Below, in pieces: positions 56,557 to 64,000 of a stretch of DNA of 64,000 nt (the stretch's first letter is position 1; every line of letters begins with the position of its first letter). A model generated the notes under the pieces. The model was given only the letters and a program-made list of their open reading frames with translations. It had not been told where the DNA came from and did no database searches. Source of the DNA: an uncultured Bacteroidales bacterium (GTDB lineage Bacteria; Bacteroidota; Bacteroidia; Bacteroidales; P3); contig CAMUZR010000005.1 of assembly GCA_947165255.1 (NCBI GenBank), positions 62,001-126,000 of the forward strand. Direction: 5' to 3'. Position numbers and translations under genes: made by a program.

Positions 56557-57333
56557 ATGAAAGTAACAACGTATAGATCATTATTAATTGCGTTAATTGC
56601 ATTGGCTGGGCTAACTTCTTGTATTACACCCAGACAAGTGAACTATTTGCAGGATATGCACCATGGTAGTCAGATTGAATTAGAGAATAAATTCCAAGCC
56701 ACAATCTGTCCTTATGATGAACTTAATATTTTTGTTTTTTCTTCAGACGAAATGTTGGCAAGACCGTTTAATATCGGAGGAGGGATTACCAACATGGGGT
56801 TAGCTGGCCGACAAGGGGATTATCTTGTAGATGTAAATGGTAATATCCAGTTTCCTGTCATTGGAGAAATACAGGTGTCAGGTATGACACGATTAGAACT
56901 ACAAGACACGCTTACTGCCCTGCTTAAAACAGGCGGATATTTGTCTGATGCTGTGGTCATGGTGCGTTTTGCAAATTTTAAAATATTTTTCTTGGGGGCA
57001 GAAGGTGGAAAGGTGATAACCATCAGTAACGAGAGATGTACTTTTTTAGAAGCATTAGCCTTAAGTGGAGATTTGAGCCTGTATACAAGTCGTGATAAAA
57101 TCGCAGTAATGAGGGAGGTCGATGGGAAGATGGTCATGAGATACCTAGACCCTCGTTCCTCCTCAGTTTTTCAAGACCCGTTCTTTATGCTTCAGCAAAA
57201 TGACTTCATCATCACTCAGAAGTATAATAAGGCAACGCCTCGTACTGAGGCAGGCCAGCTAGTATCATGGTTGTCTATTGGCTTATCTGTTTTGACATTC
57301 TCGACCACAATTATCTCATTGTTTAAAAAATAA
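56557..57333 (+). CDS. Wza-like outer-membrane polysaccharide export lipoprotein (OPX)
   Basis: This 258-residue protein begins with a lipoprotein signal (LLIALIALAGLTSC). It has the Poly_export domain (ICPYDELNIFVFSSDEM; DYLVDVNGNIQFPVIGEIQV, ~85-104) and one SLBB-like domain (FFLGAEGGKVITISNERCTF). A C-terminal hydrophobic segment (LVSWLSIGLSVLTFSTTIISLF) may cross the outer membrane. The ATG at 56557 is chosen because it gives the clean lipoprotein signal. It precedes Wzc by five bases; the pair forms the trans-envelope conduit. Confidence 0.92.
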   Translation: MKVTTYRSLLIALIALAGLTSCITPRQVNYLQDMHHGSQIELENKFQATICPYDELNIFVFSSDEMLARPFNIGGGITNMGLAGRQGDYLVDVNGNIQFPVIGEIQVSGMTRLELQDTLTALLKTGGYLSDAVVMVRFANFKIFFLGAEGGKVITISNERCTFLEALALSGDLSLYTSRDKIAVMREVDGKMVMRYLDPRSSSVFQDPFFMLQQNDFIITQKYNKATPRTEAGQLVSWLSIGLSVLTFSTTIISLFKK

Positions 57334-57338
57334 TTATT

Positions 57339-59852
57339 ATGAGCAATAACCTTCCCAATAATAATACAGGTACAGAGCCGAAAGGAAATGGCCAGACCCT
57401 CTCTTTTTTGGATGAAAATCAAGCGATTAGTTTTCGTGTAAAGGATTTAGTTTTTCTCCTTCTGAGGAATATCCATTGGCTGATTATCTTCGCGATTTTA
57501 GGCGGTTTTATAATGAACTTCTACTCTCGTCGTCAGGAGAAGGTCTATGAAAGCCACGCGAATATTCTCATTCGAAATGGAAATGAAGTAGGCGTGAGCG
57601 ATTCGGATACAAGAGAGCTGTCTGTTAGAACTGCATTAGGATTACAGTCGTTCTATACCTCTACTATAAATAATGAAATGATGATTCTTACGTCGAAATC
57701 ATCTCTGCAACGTGTAGTAGAAGAATTGAATTTGGATGTAGTCTATAGTACAGAAACTGATATCCTTAAGAAACAGAAAAATCTTTATGGAGTTTCTCCT
57801 GTTGTTTTGGAATATAATGAGGTTGATTTTATTAGACCAAATCAACTTAGATTGAAAATAGTTGATGAAAAACATGTATTAGTTAAACAGCCAGGTCATC
57901 ATATGCTGTATGTTCCATTAGATAAGCCTGTGATAACTTCTATGGGTAAATTCTTAGTTCATAAAACATGGGCTTTTGATGAGAACTCAATTGGGCGTGA
58001 AATATCAGTTTCTTTTAATGACCCAGAGGCTACTGCTAATTTCTACCGTTCAAAAATTAACGCAGTTCGTGATAATGATAAGAATACGATAGTAAATATT
58101 TCAATGAGGGATAATTCCCCTCAACGCTGTGCCGATGTGATTAATACACTGATTCAAGTATATAACGAAGGCGCGGTGTATGATAAAAAACGCATTATTA
58201 ATGAGACTTATAATTTTATTAATGACCGTATTAATAGTATCAGTGTGGACTTAGGCGCACAAGAATCGGCGGTAGCAAATTATCGTAGCAGCAATGATGT
58301 GCTCAGTTCATCGGCAATTGGGGAAAATTACGTTTCCACAAGTGTGGCTTCTGCGAATGAGGCTGTGAGGCTTCAGGATGAAATTGGAATGGCTAGGATA
58401 CTTTTGAATAATATAAAAGCCAGTGACGGATCCCAGGTTGTTCCAATTGGGACTATTTCGAATTCTGCTGTAGCTTCATATCTATCTGATTATAATAGTC
58501 ATGCTCAAGAAGTCTTTCGTTATAAGGAAATGGGTGCAGTGAATAATCCTATTGCATCGCAGGCCATAGAACATCAAAAACAGCAGCGTGCAGATCTGAT
58601 TAGTATGACAGAAGGATATATTTCTTCCTTAGAACAGCGTATAATAAATGAACGAAACATTGCTAACACAGCCTCGTCTAAGGTACGCGCAGTTCCTCTA
58701 AAACAGATTTATCTCGAAGGTTTGGAGCGAAACCAAAAAATAAAGGAAGAATTGTACGTTACCCTTCTTACTCGTCGTGAAGAATTGATGATTAGTCAGC
58801 CTTCATTAGAAGGGAATGCAAAAGTGATAGATAATGCTCGCCCCAATATGAGCCCTATTTCACCTAATATTACCAAGAATACATTTGTAGGGATATTAAT
58901 TGGGTTGCTAATTCCGATAGCTTTCTATCTCTTAAAGAAACTTTTTGACACGCAGGTAAAGACTTATGCGGATGTGGAGAAATCAACAACTATACCTTTC
59001 CTCTGCGAGATTCCTTCTCTTGAAGAAAACGAAAACCGTAATATAGTCATTACAGATCAAGAACACGGGGGCGTTGCTGAATCATTCCGTCTGTTGCGAG
59101 CAAAGACAGAATTTTTAAGTGGGGAGCCGGACAAAGCGAAGGTGCTGCTTTTTTCCTCGTTACTTCCTGCTTCGGGTAAGACGTTTGTGTCCAGTAATCT
59201 TGCTGCGAGTATTGGTCTGGCAGGAAGAAAGGTTCTTTTGATGGATTTGGACTTACGAAAAGGGTCGTTAACACATAAATTCTATTCACGCAAGAATCCT
59301 GGTATCGTGAATTATCTAACCAAGAAGGATAATAATATAGACAAACTTATTCAGCATGATGTAATAGCACCGGGAGTAGATGCCTTATTCTCAGGCCCAA
59401 TACCTCCAAATCCAGCCGAACTACTAGGAACGGAATTGTTTGTTCATCTTTTTGATTATTTGAGAAGCAAGTATGAATACATTATCATAGATGCTGCCCC
59501 TGCGGGTATGGTTGTAGACACTGATATTATTAAGCAAATAGCAGATCATACTTGTTTTGTGATCCGAGCCCGCAAGTTTGACAAACGAATGTTATTAGAC
59601 ATTGAACGATTGTATCAAGATAAGGCTTTCCCTAGTATGTGTCTTATTCTGAACGATGTTAAGTATGACAAGCAACCGCTATATGGTCGCCAGTACGGTT
59701 ATGGATACGGTTATGGATACGGCTATGGCTATGGTTATGGATACGGCTATGGTTATGGTGTAGATCTGACTGATGACAATATCGTAGAGCATTCAACTCA
59801 TGAGAAGAATAAAAAAACTTCGAAAAGACAGTTCTTTCATAAAAAGAAGTAA
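57339..59852 (+). CDS. Wzc-like polysaccharide co-polymerase/tyrosine autokinase
   Basis: This 837-residue inner-membrane protein has a Wzz domain between two membrane segments (~45-62 and ~507-527) and a large periplasmic coiled coil. The cytoplasmic BY-kinase has Walker A SSLLPASGKTFVSSNLA (~602-618), Walker A' VLLMDLDLRKG (~632) and Walker B YIIIDAAPAG (~715). The C-terminal tail carries eleven YG dipeptides, a Tyr cluster of the kind that is autophosphorylated to control chain length and export. Wza lies directly upstream. Confidence 0.94.
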   Translation: MSNNLPNNNTGTEPKGNGQTLSFLDENQAISFRVKDLVFLLLRNIHWLIIFAILGGFIMNFYSRRQEKVYESHANILIRNGNEVGVSDSDTRELSVRTALGLQSFYTSTINNEMMILTSKSSLQRVVEELNLDVVYSTETDILKKQKNLYGVSPVVLEYNEVDFIRPNQLRLKIVDEKHVLVKQPGHHMLYVPLDKPVITSMGKFLVHKTWAFDENSIGREISVSFNDPEATANFYRSKINAVRDNDKNTIVNISMRDNSPQRCADVINTLIQVYNEGAVYDKKRIINETYNFINDRINSISVDLGAQESAVANYRSSNDVLSSSAIGENYVSTSVASANEAVRLQDEIGMARILLNNIKASDGSQVVPIGTISNSAVASYLSDYNSHAQEVFRYKEMGAVNNPIASQAIEHQKQQRADLISMTEGYISSLEQRIINERNIANTASSKVRAVPLKQIYLEGLERNQKIKEELYVTLLTRREELMISQPSLEGNAKVIDNARPNMSPISPNITKNTFVGILIGLLIPIAFYLLKKLFDTQVKTYADVEKSTTIPFLCEIPSLEENENRNIVITDQEHGGVAESFRLLRAKTEFLSGEPDKAKVLLFSSLLPASGKTFVSSNLAASIGLAGRKVLLMDLDLRKGSLTHKFYSRKNPGIVNYLTKKDNNIDKLIQHDVIAPGVDALFSGPIPPNPAELLGTELFVHLFDYLRSKYEYIIIDAAPAGMVVDTDIIKQIADHTCFVIRARKFDKRMLLDIERLYQDKAFPSMCLILNDVKYDKQPLYGRQYGYGYGYGYGYGYGYGYGYGYGVDLTDDNIVEHSTHEKNKKTSKRQFFHKKK
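59694..59759 (+). repeat. Tandem Tyr-Gly repeat in the Wzc tail
   Basis: Eleven TAY-GGN codon pairs stand in a row, with a 12-bp sub-pattern (TAYGGHTATGGA). The tandem DNA could gain or lose units by slippage without breaking the frame, changing the number of phosphorylatable Tyr residues. Confidence 0.85.
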
Positions 59853-59896
59853 ATTGAGTAAACTGTTTTAATAAAAAAGTATTCGAGGCTTAAGGT

Positions 59897-61003
59897 ATGT
59901 CAAGTCAGATAACAGTAACCTCACCCCTTCTCCCAGACTTTGACAATTTCTCTGAAGTTCTGAAAGAAGTGTGGGCTAGTAAATGGATTACAAATAATGG
60001 ACAGTTCCATCAAAAACTTGAGGCAGCACTGAGTGAATACCTAAAAGTCCCATACATCAGTCTGTTTACCAACGGAACGCTTCCTCTCTTGACATCATTG
60101 CAGGCCTTACGAATTAGTGGAGAGGTGATAACCACCCCCTATAGTTTCGTCGCAACCACGCATAGTCTCTGGTGGAATGGTATCAAACCAGTATTTGTTG
60201 ACATTGACCCCACCAATTGTGGAATGGATCCAGATTGTATTGAAGCTGCCATCACACCCAATACTACTGCCATTTTGCCTGTCCATTGTTATGGCAATCC
60301 TTGTGATGTGGATCGAATACAGTCGATTGCAGACAAATATGGTCTCAAGGTTATTTATGATGCCGCTCATGCTTTTGGAGTTGAGATCAATGGAAAATCA
60401 ATTCTTGAATATGGCGACCTTTCAACTCTGAGTTTCCATGCCACCAAGGTATTTACAACCATCGAAGGCGGGGCAATGGTTATGCATGATGAGGCGACAA
60501 AGCAAAGAATTGATTATTTGAAAAACTTTGGTTTCGAAAGCGAAACAGAAGTGATAGCGCCAGGTATAAATAGCAAAATGGATGAAGTCCGTGCGGTATT
60601 TGGGCTTCTAAACCTTCAGCAAATCGATGCTGCAATAGAGGCAAGGCATAAAGTCGCGCTCAAGTATCGAGCCACCTTGCGTGATGTAAAAGGGATTCGT
60701 TTTTTTGAAGACATGCAGGGGGTAAAGCATAATTATAGTTATTTCCCTATATTCGTTAATGTGGATGAATATGGCATGACCCGAGACGAACTATATTCCA
60801 AGATGAAAGCAAGTGGGGTTTTCGGACGACGCTATTTCTATCCACTCATCAGTTCGTTCAGTACATATCGGGGCTTACCTAGTGCTGCTCCGGAAAACCT
60901 ACCTAATGCCACTCGCATTGCAGATGAAGTGATATGCCTTCCAATGCATCATCTACTGACAGAGGAGGACACTGATCGTATTCTAGGGCTAATTGTAAAG
61001 TAA
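59897..61003 (+). CDS. DegT/DnrJ/EryC1/StrS-family sugar aminotransferase
   Basis: This 368-residue PLP enzyme has SLFTNGTLPLLTSLQAL (~55-71), TTPYSFVATTHSLWWNGIKP, VFVDID, YDAAHAFGVEING (~154-166) and SFHATKVFTTIEGGAMV (~182-198) with the Schiff-base Lys. It should put an amino group on a keto-sugar nucleotide. An alternative is a dehydratase of the same fold, but the Lys is present. It is the last gene of the locus; a terminator follows at 61032. Confidence 0.92.
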   Translation: MSSQITVTSPLLPDFDNFSEVLKEVWASKWITNNGQFHQKLEAALSEYLKVPYISLFTNGTLPLLTSLQALRISGEVITTPYSFVATTHSLWWNGIKPVFVDIDPTNCGMDPDCIEAAITPNTTAILPVHCYGNPCDVDRIQSIADKYGLKVIYDAAHAFGVEINGKSILEYGDLSTLSFHATKVFTTIEGGAMVMHDEATKQRIDYLKNFGFESETEVIAPGINSKMDEVRAVFGLLNLQQIDAAIEARHKVALKYRATLRDVKGIRFFEDMQGVKHNYSYFPIFVNVDEYGMTRDELYSKMKASGVFGRRYFYPLISSFSTYRGLPSAAPENLPNATRIADEVICLPMHHLLTEEDTDRILGLIVK

Positions 61004-61031
61004 GAAAGTACTGATATCGTATTACCAGAGA

Positions 61032-61064
61032 AGCGATTGCTGTAATTGGGCAGTCGCTTTTTTG
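61032..61064 (+). terminator. Rho-independent terminator of the polysaccharide locus
   Basis: AGCGATTGC pairs with GCAGTCGCT (9 bp, one wobble) around TGTAATTGG, followed by a run of T. It lies 29 bp after the aminotransferase stop and closes the ~26-kb locus. Confidence 0.85.
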
Positions 61065-61164
61065 TTATCATGATAATACCCCCTAGTGTATTGTAAGCGT
61101 GAGTTCGGGATAACTTTGTTAATAACTTTATCAGAAAAAGAGAAGGTAATCACAAGAAAATTCG

Positions 61165-61172
61165 TATCTTTG
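61165..61172 (+). promoter_or_regulatory. Orphan promoter box (TATCTTTG) before the IS
   Basis: TATCTTTG fits TAnnTTTG. An ATG follows at 61211, but the frame closes after 27 codons, seven of which lie before the putative IS end. The promoter thus seems to have lost its gene. Confidence 0.5.
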
Positions 61173-61210
61173 TAGTTGTAAATCAAAATAATAATAAAGA
61201 TACAATCCTT

Positions 61211-61294
61211 ATGATTACCGACGACAAAATTACTCCCGTTTTCCGTAATGGGACACCCAAAATGAATTATTGGCATCCAGTCACCAGCCTGTAG
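61211..61294 (+). pseudogene. 27-codon orphan frame truncated at the IS left end
   Basis: The frame starts MITDDKITPVFRNG and ends at a TAG at about 61292. The first seven codons come from the flank; the remainder runs into the putative inverted repeat of the IS. The original gene cannot be identified. No continuation is found on the other side of the IS, so a deletion may have accompanied insertion. Confidence 0.35.
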
Positions 61295-62930
61295 AGTTCC
61301 TGCTGGTCGACGTCCACCTTTAGTATTGCTTGTTTTTTCTTCTTTGAGTGCGGCGAGGTATAGGATATTGCATACATTGTTTTACCAGTTCCTGTGCCCG
61401 GTTCACTGTCAGACGGCTTTTTGCTGACTTAAGCAGCCTCTCCATTTCAAGCAGAATTGTGTATGCCGTGAAGCATATGCATATATGACCCTCTATGCGA
61501 TTGCGCAGCCTGTGGTAGATAGGCCTCACGGCCAGGTCAAACTTGTTGAAGCGGAATGCCTGTTCGATGTACCACAGGTTGCCGTAGCTGGCAATTATTT
61601 CTTTTGGTGCAAGGTCGGTGTTGGTGATGTATCCCTTGATTCCGTCCCATGCCGCATCGGCTTCAAAGCGGTCTATGTCTATGCTCACCTTCATGTCGCC
61701 CTCCAGGCGGAGGTATTTGTTGTACCCGCGATTGTTTATGTGCTGCTTGGTCAACTGTCCCGTCCGCACCTTCTTCTGCAGCCTCGCCAGCCCTTTCTCA
61801 CGGTTGCGGGCATCCTTTCTGGCTCTCTTCTCTGTGCGGGAGAGTATGAGCCTCCGTCCCGTGGAACTCTCCGTTTCCGCGATGTCGCCGTAAGCAAGCC
61901 CCATGCCGAGGATGCGGCTTTTCACAGCAGCACTCTCTGATTTTGGCCTTGCCCCGAGGATATACAGGAAGCCTCCTGCCTCAAGTGCTGCGATGTTGCG
62001 TTTGCTCAGCAGTCCGGCATCCGCCACCACGACGGGATGCTCAAACCCGAACCGCCGCGCCAGCTGCTCCACCATCGGGATGAGTGTCCCGCCCTCCGAA
62101 ATGTTCCCCTCGAATATGTCATAGCCTATCGGGTTGCCGCCGGATGCCACCAGCAACCCAAGAAAGATTTGCGGGCAGGAGTGCTTGCCGTCCTTCGAGA
62201 ATCCACACCGCCTGAGGTCGTCCTCCTCGGTGGCCTCAAAATAAAGCGTGGACATGTCATAGAAGCATATCGATATCTCTCCTCCGACCACTTTTCTCGT
62301 GTGACGGAATGTCACCTCCTCCACTTTCGTCTTCGTGTCCCCGGACTTCCGTGTCTTCCTGCCATTGCCGTGGCATAAGTTGTCGAGGAAGTAGTATATC
62401 TGGTCAACTGAATAGGTCTTGTGGAGATATCGCTCAAGGTAGTCGGCCGTCTTCAGCTTGCTGCCGGGATTGAAAAGACGGCATATCACCAGATGTCGGA
62501 ACATCTCGTCCCCCAGGCTTCCGTAGCCTATCCTGTCGTACAAAGCCCCGAAAACCAGTTCCGGCCCGATTACCTGCACCTGGGCATTGCTGATCCTGCC
62601 GATGGCGGCTTCCAGGGCGCTCTCTTCATCAATAAGGTTCGGAAGTGACGGCCCCTCTTTGGCGTGTATGTATTCCCTTGCCGATGTTTCAAGCCGCGCA
62701 ATCTCGCTTTCGTCACTTGCCGACCCAATCGTCTTGATTACCACCTGGCGGCGGTCTTTGGTCTTTTGTACTACTTGTACGCTGACACTTCCTGATTTGT
62801 TTGGCTTTCTTCTGACGAACATCATGCCGGTTTTTGCGCGGGACACCCAAAAGTGTCCTCTTTTCTCTTTTATAACGGTACAAATCAGCAGTTAGTATTT
62901 TTATTCTATATTTTTACGGAAAACAGGAAT
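61232..62930. mobile_element. IS1634-like (IS4 superfamily) insertion sequence
   Basis: The limits are proposed from a 17-bp inverted repeat with 15 matches: ACTCCCGTTTTCCGTAA at 61232-61248 and TTACGGAAAACAGGAAT at 62914-62930 (11 bp contiguous). It encloses a single transposase gene. The element is GC-rich compared with the AT-rich polysaccharide locus. No target-site duplication is evident. A 13-bp direct repeat GGGACACCCAAAA occurs at 61250-61262 and 62840-62852, so other ends cannot be excluded. Confidence 0.55.
61320..62825 (-). CDS. IS1634 family transposase
   Basis: This ~500-residue DDE transposase has an N-terminal MMFVRRKPNKSGSVSVQVV, a central DDE core (SICFYDMSTLYFEATEEDDL; VVADAGLLSKRNIAALE) and the C-terminal IEQAFRFNKFDLAVRPIYHR, in which the Glu of the triad lies in an Arg-rich region (YREK-like). 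IS1634-type enzymes have this pattern. I take ATG at 62825; a GTG at 62846 would add seven residues but falls in a palindromic segment. The frame is intact, so the element may be active. Confidence 0.9.
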   Translation of the reverse strand: MMFVRRKPNKSGSVSVQVVQKTKDRRQVVIKTIGSASDESEIARLETSAREYIHAKEGPSLPNLIDEESALEAAIGRISNAQVQVIGPELVFGALYDRIGYGSLGDEMFRHLVICRLFNPGSKLKTADYLERYLHKTYSVDQIYYFLDNLCHGNGRKTRKSGDTKTKVEEVTFRHTRKVVGGEISICFYDMSTLYFEATEEDDLRRCGFSKDGKHSCPQIFLGLLVASGGNPIGYDIFEGNISEGGTLIPMVEQLARRFGFEHPVVVADAGLLSKRNIAALEAGGFLYILGARPKSESAAVKSRILGMGLAYGDIAETESSTGRRLILSRTEKRARKDARNREKGLARLQKKVRTGQLTKQHINNRGYNKYLRLEGDMKVSIDIDRFEADAAWDGIKGYITNTDLAPKEIIASYGNLWYIEQAFRFNKFDLAVRPIYHRLRNRIEGHICICFTAYTILLEMERLLKSAKSRLTVNRAQELVKQCMQYPIPRRTQRRKNKQY

Positions 62931-62952
62931 AGGCACGATTCAAAAGTGTTAT

Positions 62953-63963
62953 TCAGTGTTTTGCCAGAACGTCGTAGACGGGACATTCAAGAGCTTCTGA
63001 CAGAGTACTGCAAGCATCGGATGAATTTAGAGTATATCCCTGAGGTGAAGTGGGATTGAGTGTAATTGCTACGAGATTCGACCTTTGCATTACTCTAATG
63101 CGTCCCCCTCGTTTGGTGAAATCAGAATAAACTTCAGGTGAAATGAATAGTTTGGTGAAGTCCTGTACGATTAATAGGCATTTAGATATGTTAGGCTGAG
63201 AAGATAAATATTTAAGCAGACGATCACTTACAGCCCCTGCGGCATATATAGTATTGCCATAGTTGAATAGTTTATCCTCACCTCGACCTAAAAGGAACAC
63301 GGATTTGACTCCAAGGTCATGGGCCACTCCTTCTGAGTCTATTCCCCAAATTCCGGAGCTGATATTGTTCAGACTATGATGTACAGAAGATGGTATTTCT
63401 TCAAGTTTAATGAGTCGATAAACAAATTTTGTTTTAGATACTAATTGCTGAATGTTAGGAGATACAGCAGCGCCTGTAGCTAATATCATGGCATCAGTTA
63501 CAGTAGGAGATGCCAAACTAAGTCGCGAGAGCGCTCCATCAACAATTGATAGTTGTACATTGTTTTTCTTGAATTGAGCAATCTGTTGACGTAAGATCCC
63601 TGTAGTCGCTGCGCCCGATAGTAGAGCTTTCCCTTGGCAGAGCACTTCAGCAGTCACTAATTGACCGAGGGCAGTACGTCGTTCATCAACACTGACAATC
63701 TTTGATACTAATCGTCTCTGCAGATAATGTCTTTGAGAAGTAATGAACTGCATTCCCTCATAGAGTACTATTTCGGGTTTAGCGGTGGCGTACACAGAGT
63801 CTACTTGTTCACCATCTACACCGATTGAGGTGACGGCCGTGGAGATCCCGATTTCGTGAAGCCGCCTTAAAATATAGTTTAGGCAGACCGTCTTTCCTGT
63901 GTTTTTTTCAAGCCCTACAATGGACAGGCTCCGATAGTTACGTATTTTTTCAATAAATGGCAT
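62953..63963 (-). CDS. P-loop protein resembling KamC (lysine 5,6-aminomutase reactivase ATPase)
   Basis: This 336-residue protein has the P-loop GLEKNTGKTVCLNYILRRL (~residues 17-35) and VTSIGVDGEQVDS. Other segments are VDGALSRLSLASPTVTDAMI (~140-159) and a C-terminal LNPTSPQGYTLNSSDA. The overall pattern matches my memory of KamC-like proteins that reactivate B12-dependent lysine 5,6-aminomutase. No kam genes lie in the window, but the right edge is only 37 bp upstream of its start. The ATG at 63963 follows a TAACTTTG box by eight bases, implying a very short leader. The assignment is by memory and needs a profile search. Confidence 0.6.
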   Translation of the reverse strand: MPFIEKIRNYRSLSIVGLEKNTGKTVCLNYILRRLHEIGISTAVTSIGVDGEQVDSVYATAKPEIVLYEGMQFITSQRHYLQRRLVSKIVSVDERRTALGQLVTAEVLCQGKALLSGAATTGILRQQIAQFKKNNVQLSIVDGALSRLSLASPTVTDAMILATGAAVSPNIQQLVSKTKFVYRLIKLEEIPSSVHHSLNNISSGIWGIDSEGVAHDLGVKSVFLLGRGEDKLFNYGNTIYAAGAVSDRLLKYLSSQPNISKCLLIVQDFTKLFISPEVYSDFTKRGGRIRVMQRSNLVAITLNPTSPQGYTLNSSDACSTLSEALECPVYDVLAKH

Positions 63964-63971
63964 TTCATTTG

Positions 63972-63979
63972 CAAAGTTA
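63972..63979 (-). promoter_or_regulatory. Minus-strand promoter box (TAACTTTG) for the KamC-like gene
   Basis: The reverse complement reads TAACTTTG, fitting TAnnTTTG. It ends only eight bases before the ATG at 63963, so the mRNA would be almost leaderless if this box is used. A distal TTTG would lie at or beyond the window edge. Confidence 0.45.
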
Positions 63980-64000
63980 CAAAAATATATTGTAAATGGA

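Noticed and set aside
61250-62852. 13-bp direct repeat GGGACACCCAAAA as a target-site duplication of the IS
   Set aside because: It is longer than usual for this group and the right copy lies at or inside the transposase start, so it cannot flank the element if the 17-bp inverted repeats are its ends.

Overview
The window looks like a Bacteroidota chromosome, most likely order Bacteroidales. Four signs point there: promoter-like boxes of the TAnnTTTG type, few Shine-Dalgarno sequences, a UpxY-type NusG paralogue at the head of a capsule locus, and family members typical of the phylum (DUF4954, DUF3467, LptD-like porin, M49 lipoprotein). Species cannot be decided from the sequence alone.

Layout. 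1-2.0 kb: the C-terminal part of an LptD-like outer-membrane protein, then a MerR regulator. 2.3-4.2 kb (minus): a DUF4954 beta-helix protein. 4.2-5.45 kb: a gene-free stretch with a GC-rich block and small hairpins. 5.46-19.3 kb: the ancient translation/transcription cluster tRNA-Thr, Tyr, Gly, Thr - tuf - tRNA-Trp - secE - nusG - rplK - rplA - rplJ - rplL - rpoB - rpoC, followed by a DUF3467 gene. Several spacers in it fold into strong hairpins, and rpoB starts with TTG. 19.4-21.8 kb: an MBOAT acyltransferase with a probable SGNH-like partner. 21.9-24.2 kb: tsaC-like and a POT peptide transporter, divergent. 24.3-26.95 kb (minus): a MutS-related ATPase, a GT2 glycosyltransferase and a truncated polysaccharide deacetylase relative. 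27.4-32.2 kb: sbcD-sbcC. 32.3-34.2 kb: tRNA-Ser and a dipeptidyl-peptidase III-like lipoprotein.

34.3-61.0 kb is a large AT-rich surface polysaccharide locus read in one direction from a single good promoter. It runs: UpxY antiterminator, phosphoglycosyl-transferase-like sugar transferase, ABC exporter (Wzm/Wzt-like), a DUF616 protein, GT2 and GT4 transferases, WbqC, two deacetylase-like proteins, a GT-C membrane protein, a UDP-sugar 4-epimerase, a CapK-like ligase, an asparagine-synthetase-like protein that has lost its N-terminal catalytic Cys, a hexapeptide acyltransferase, a DUF354 protein, Wza, Wzc and a DegT aminotransferase. A rho-independent terminator closes it at about 61.05 kb. The locus joins an ABC exporter to Wza/Wzc and shows no recognisable Wzx or Wzy.

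61.2-62.9 kb holds a GC-rich IS1634-like element lying just after an orphan promoter. The window ends with a P-loop protein resembling the KamC aminomutase reactivase (minus strand). No CRISPR array, prophage or rRNA gene was seen. The best leads are the glutaminase-dead asparagine-synthetase homologue, the mixed export machinery, a 28-nt dispersed repeat shared by two distant spacers, and the pentapeptide-motif M49 enzyme.
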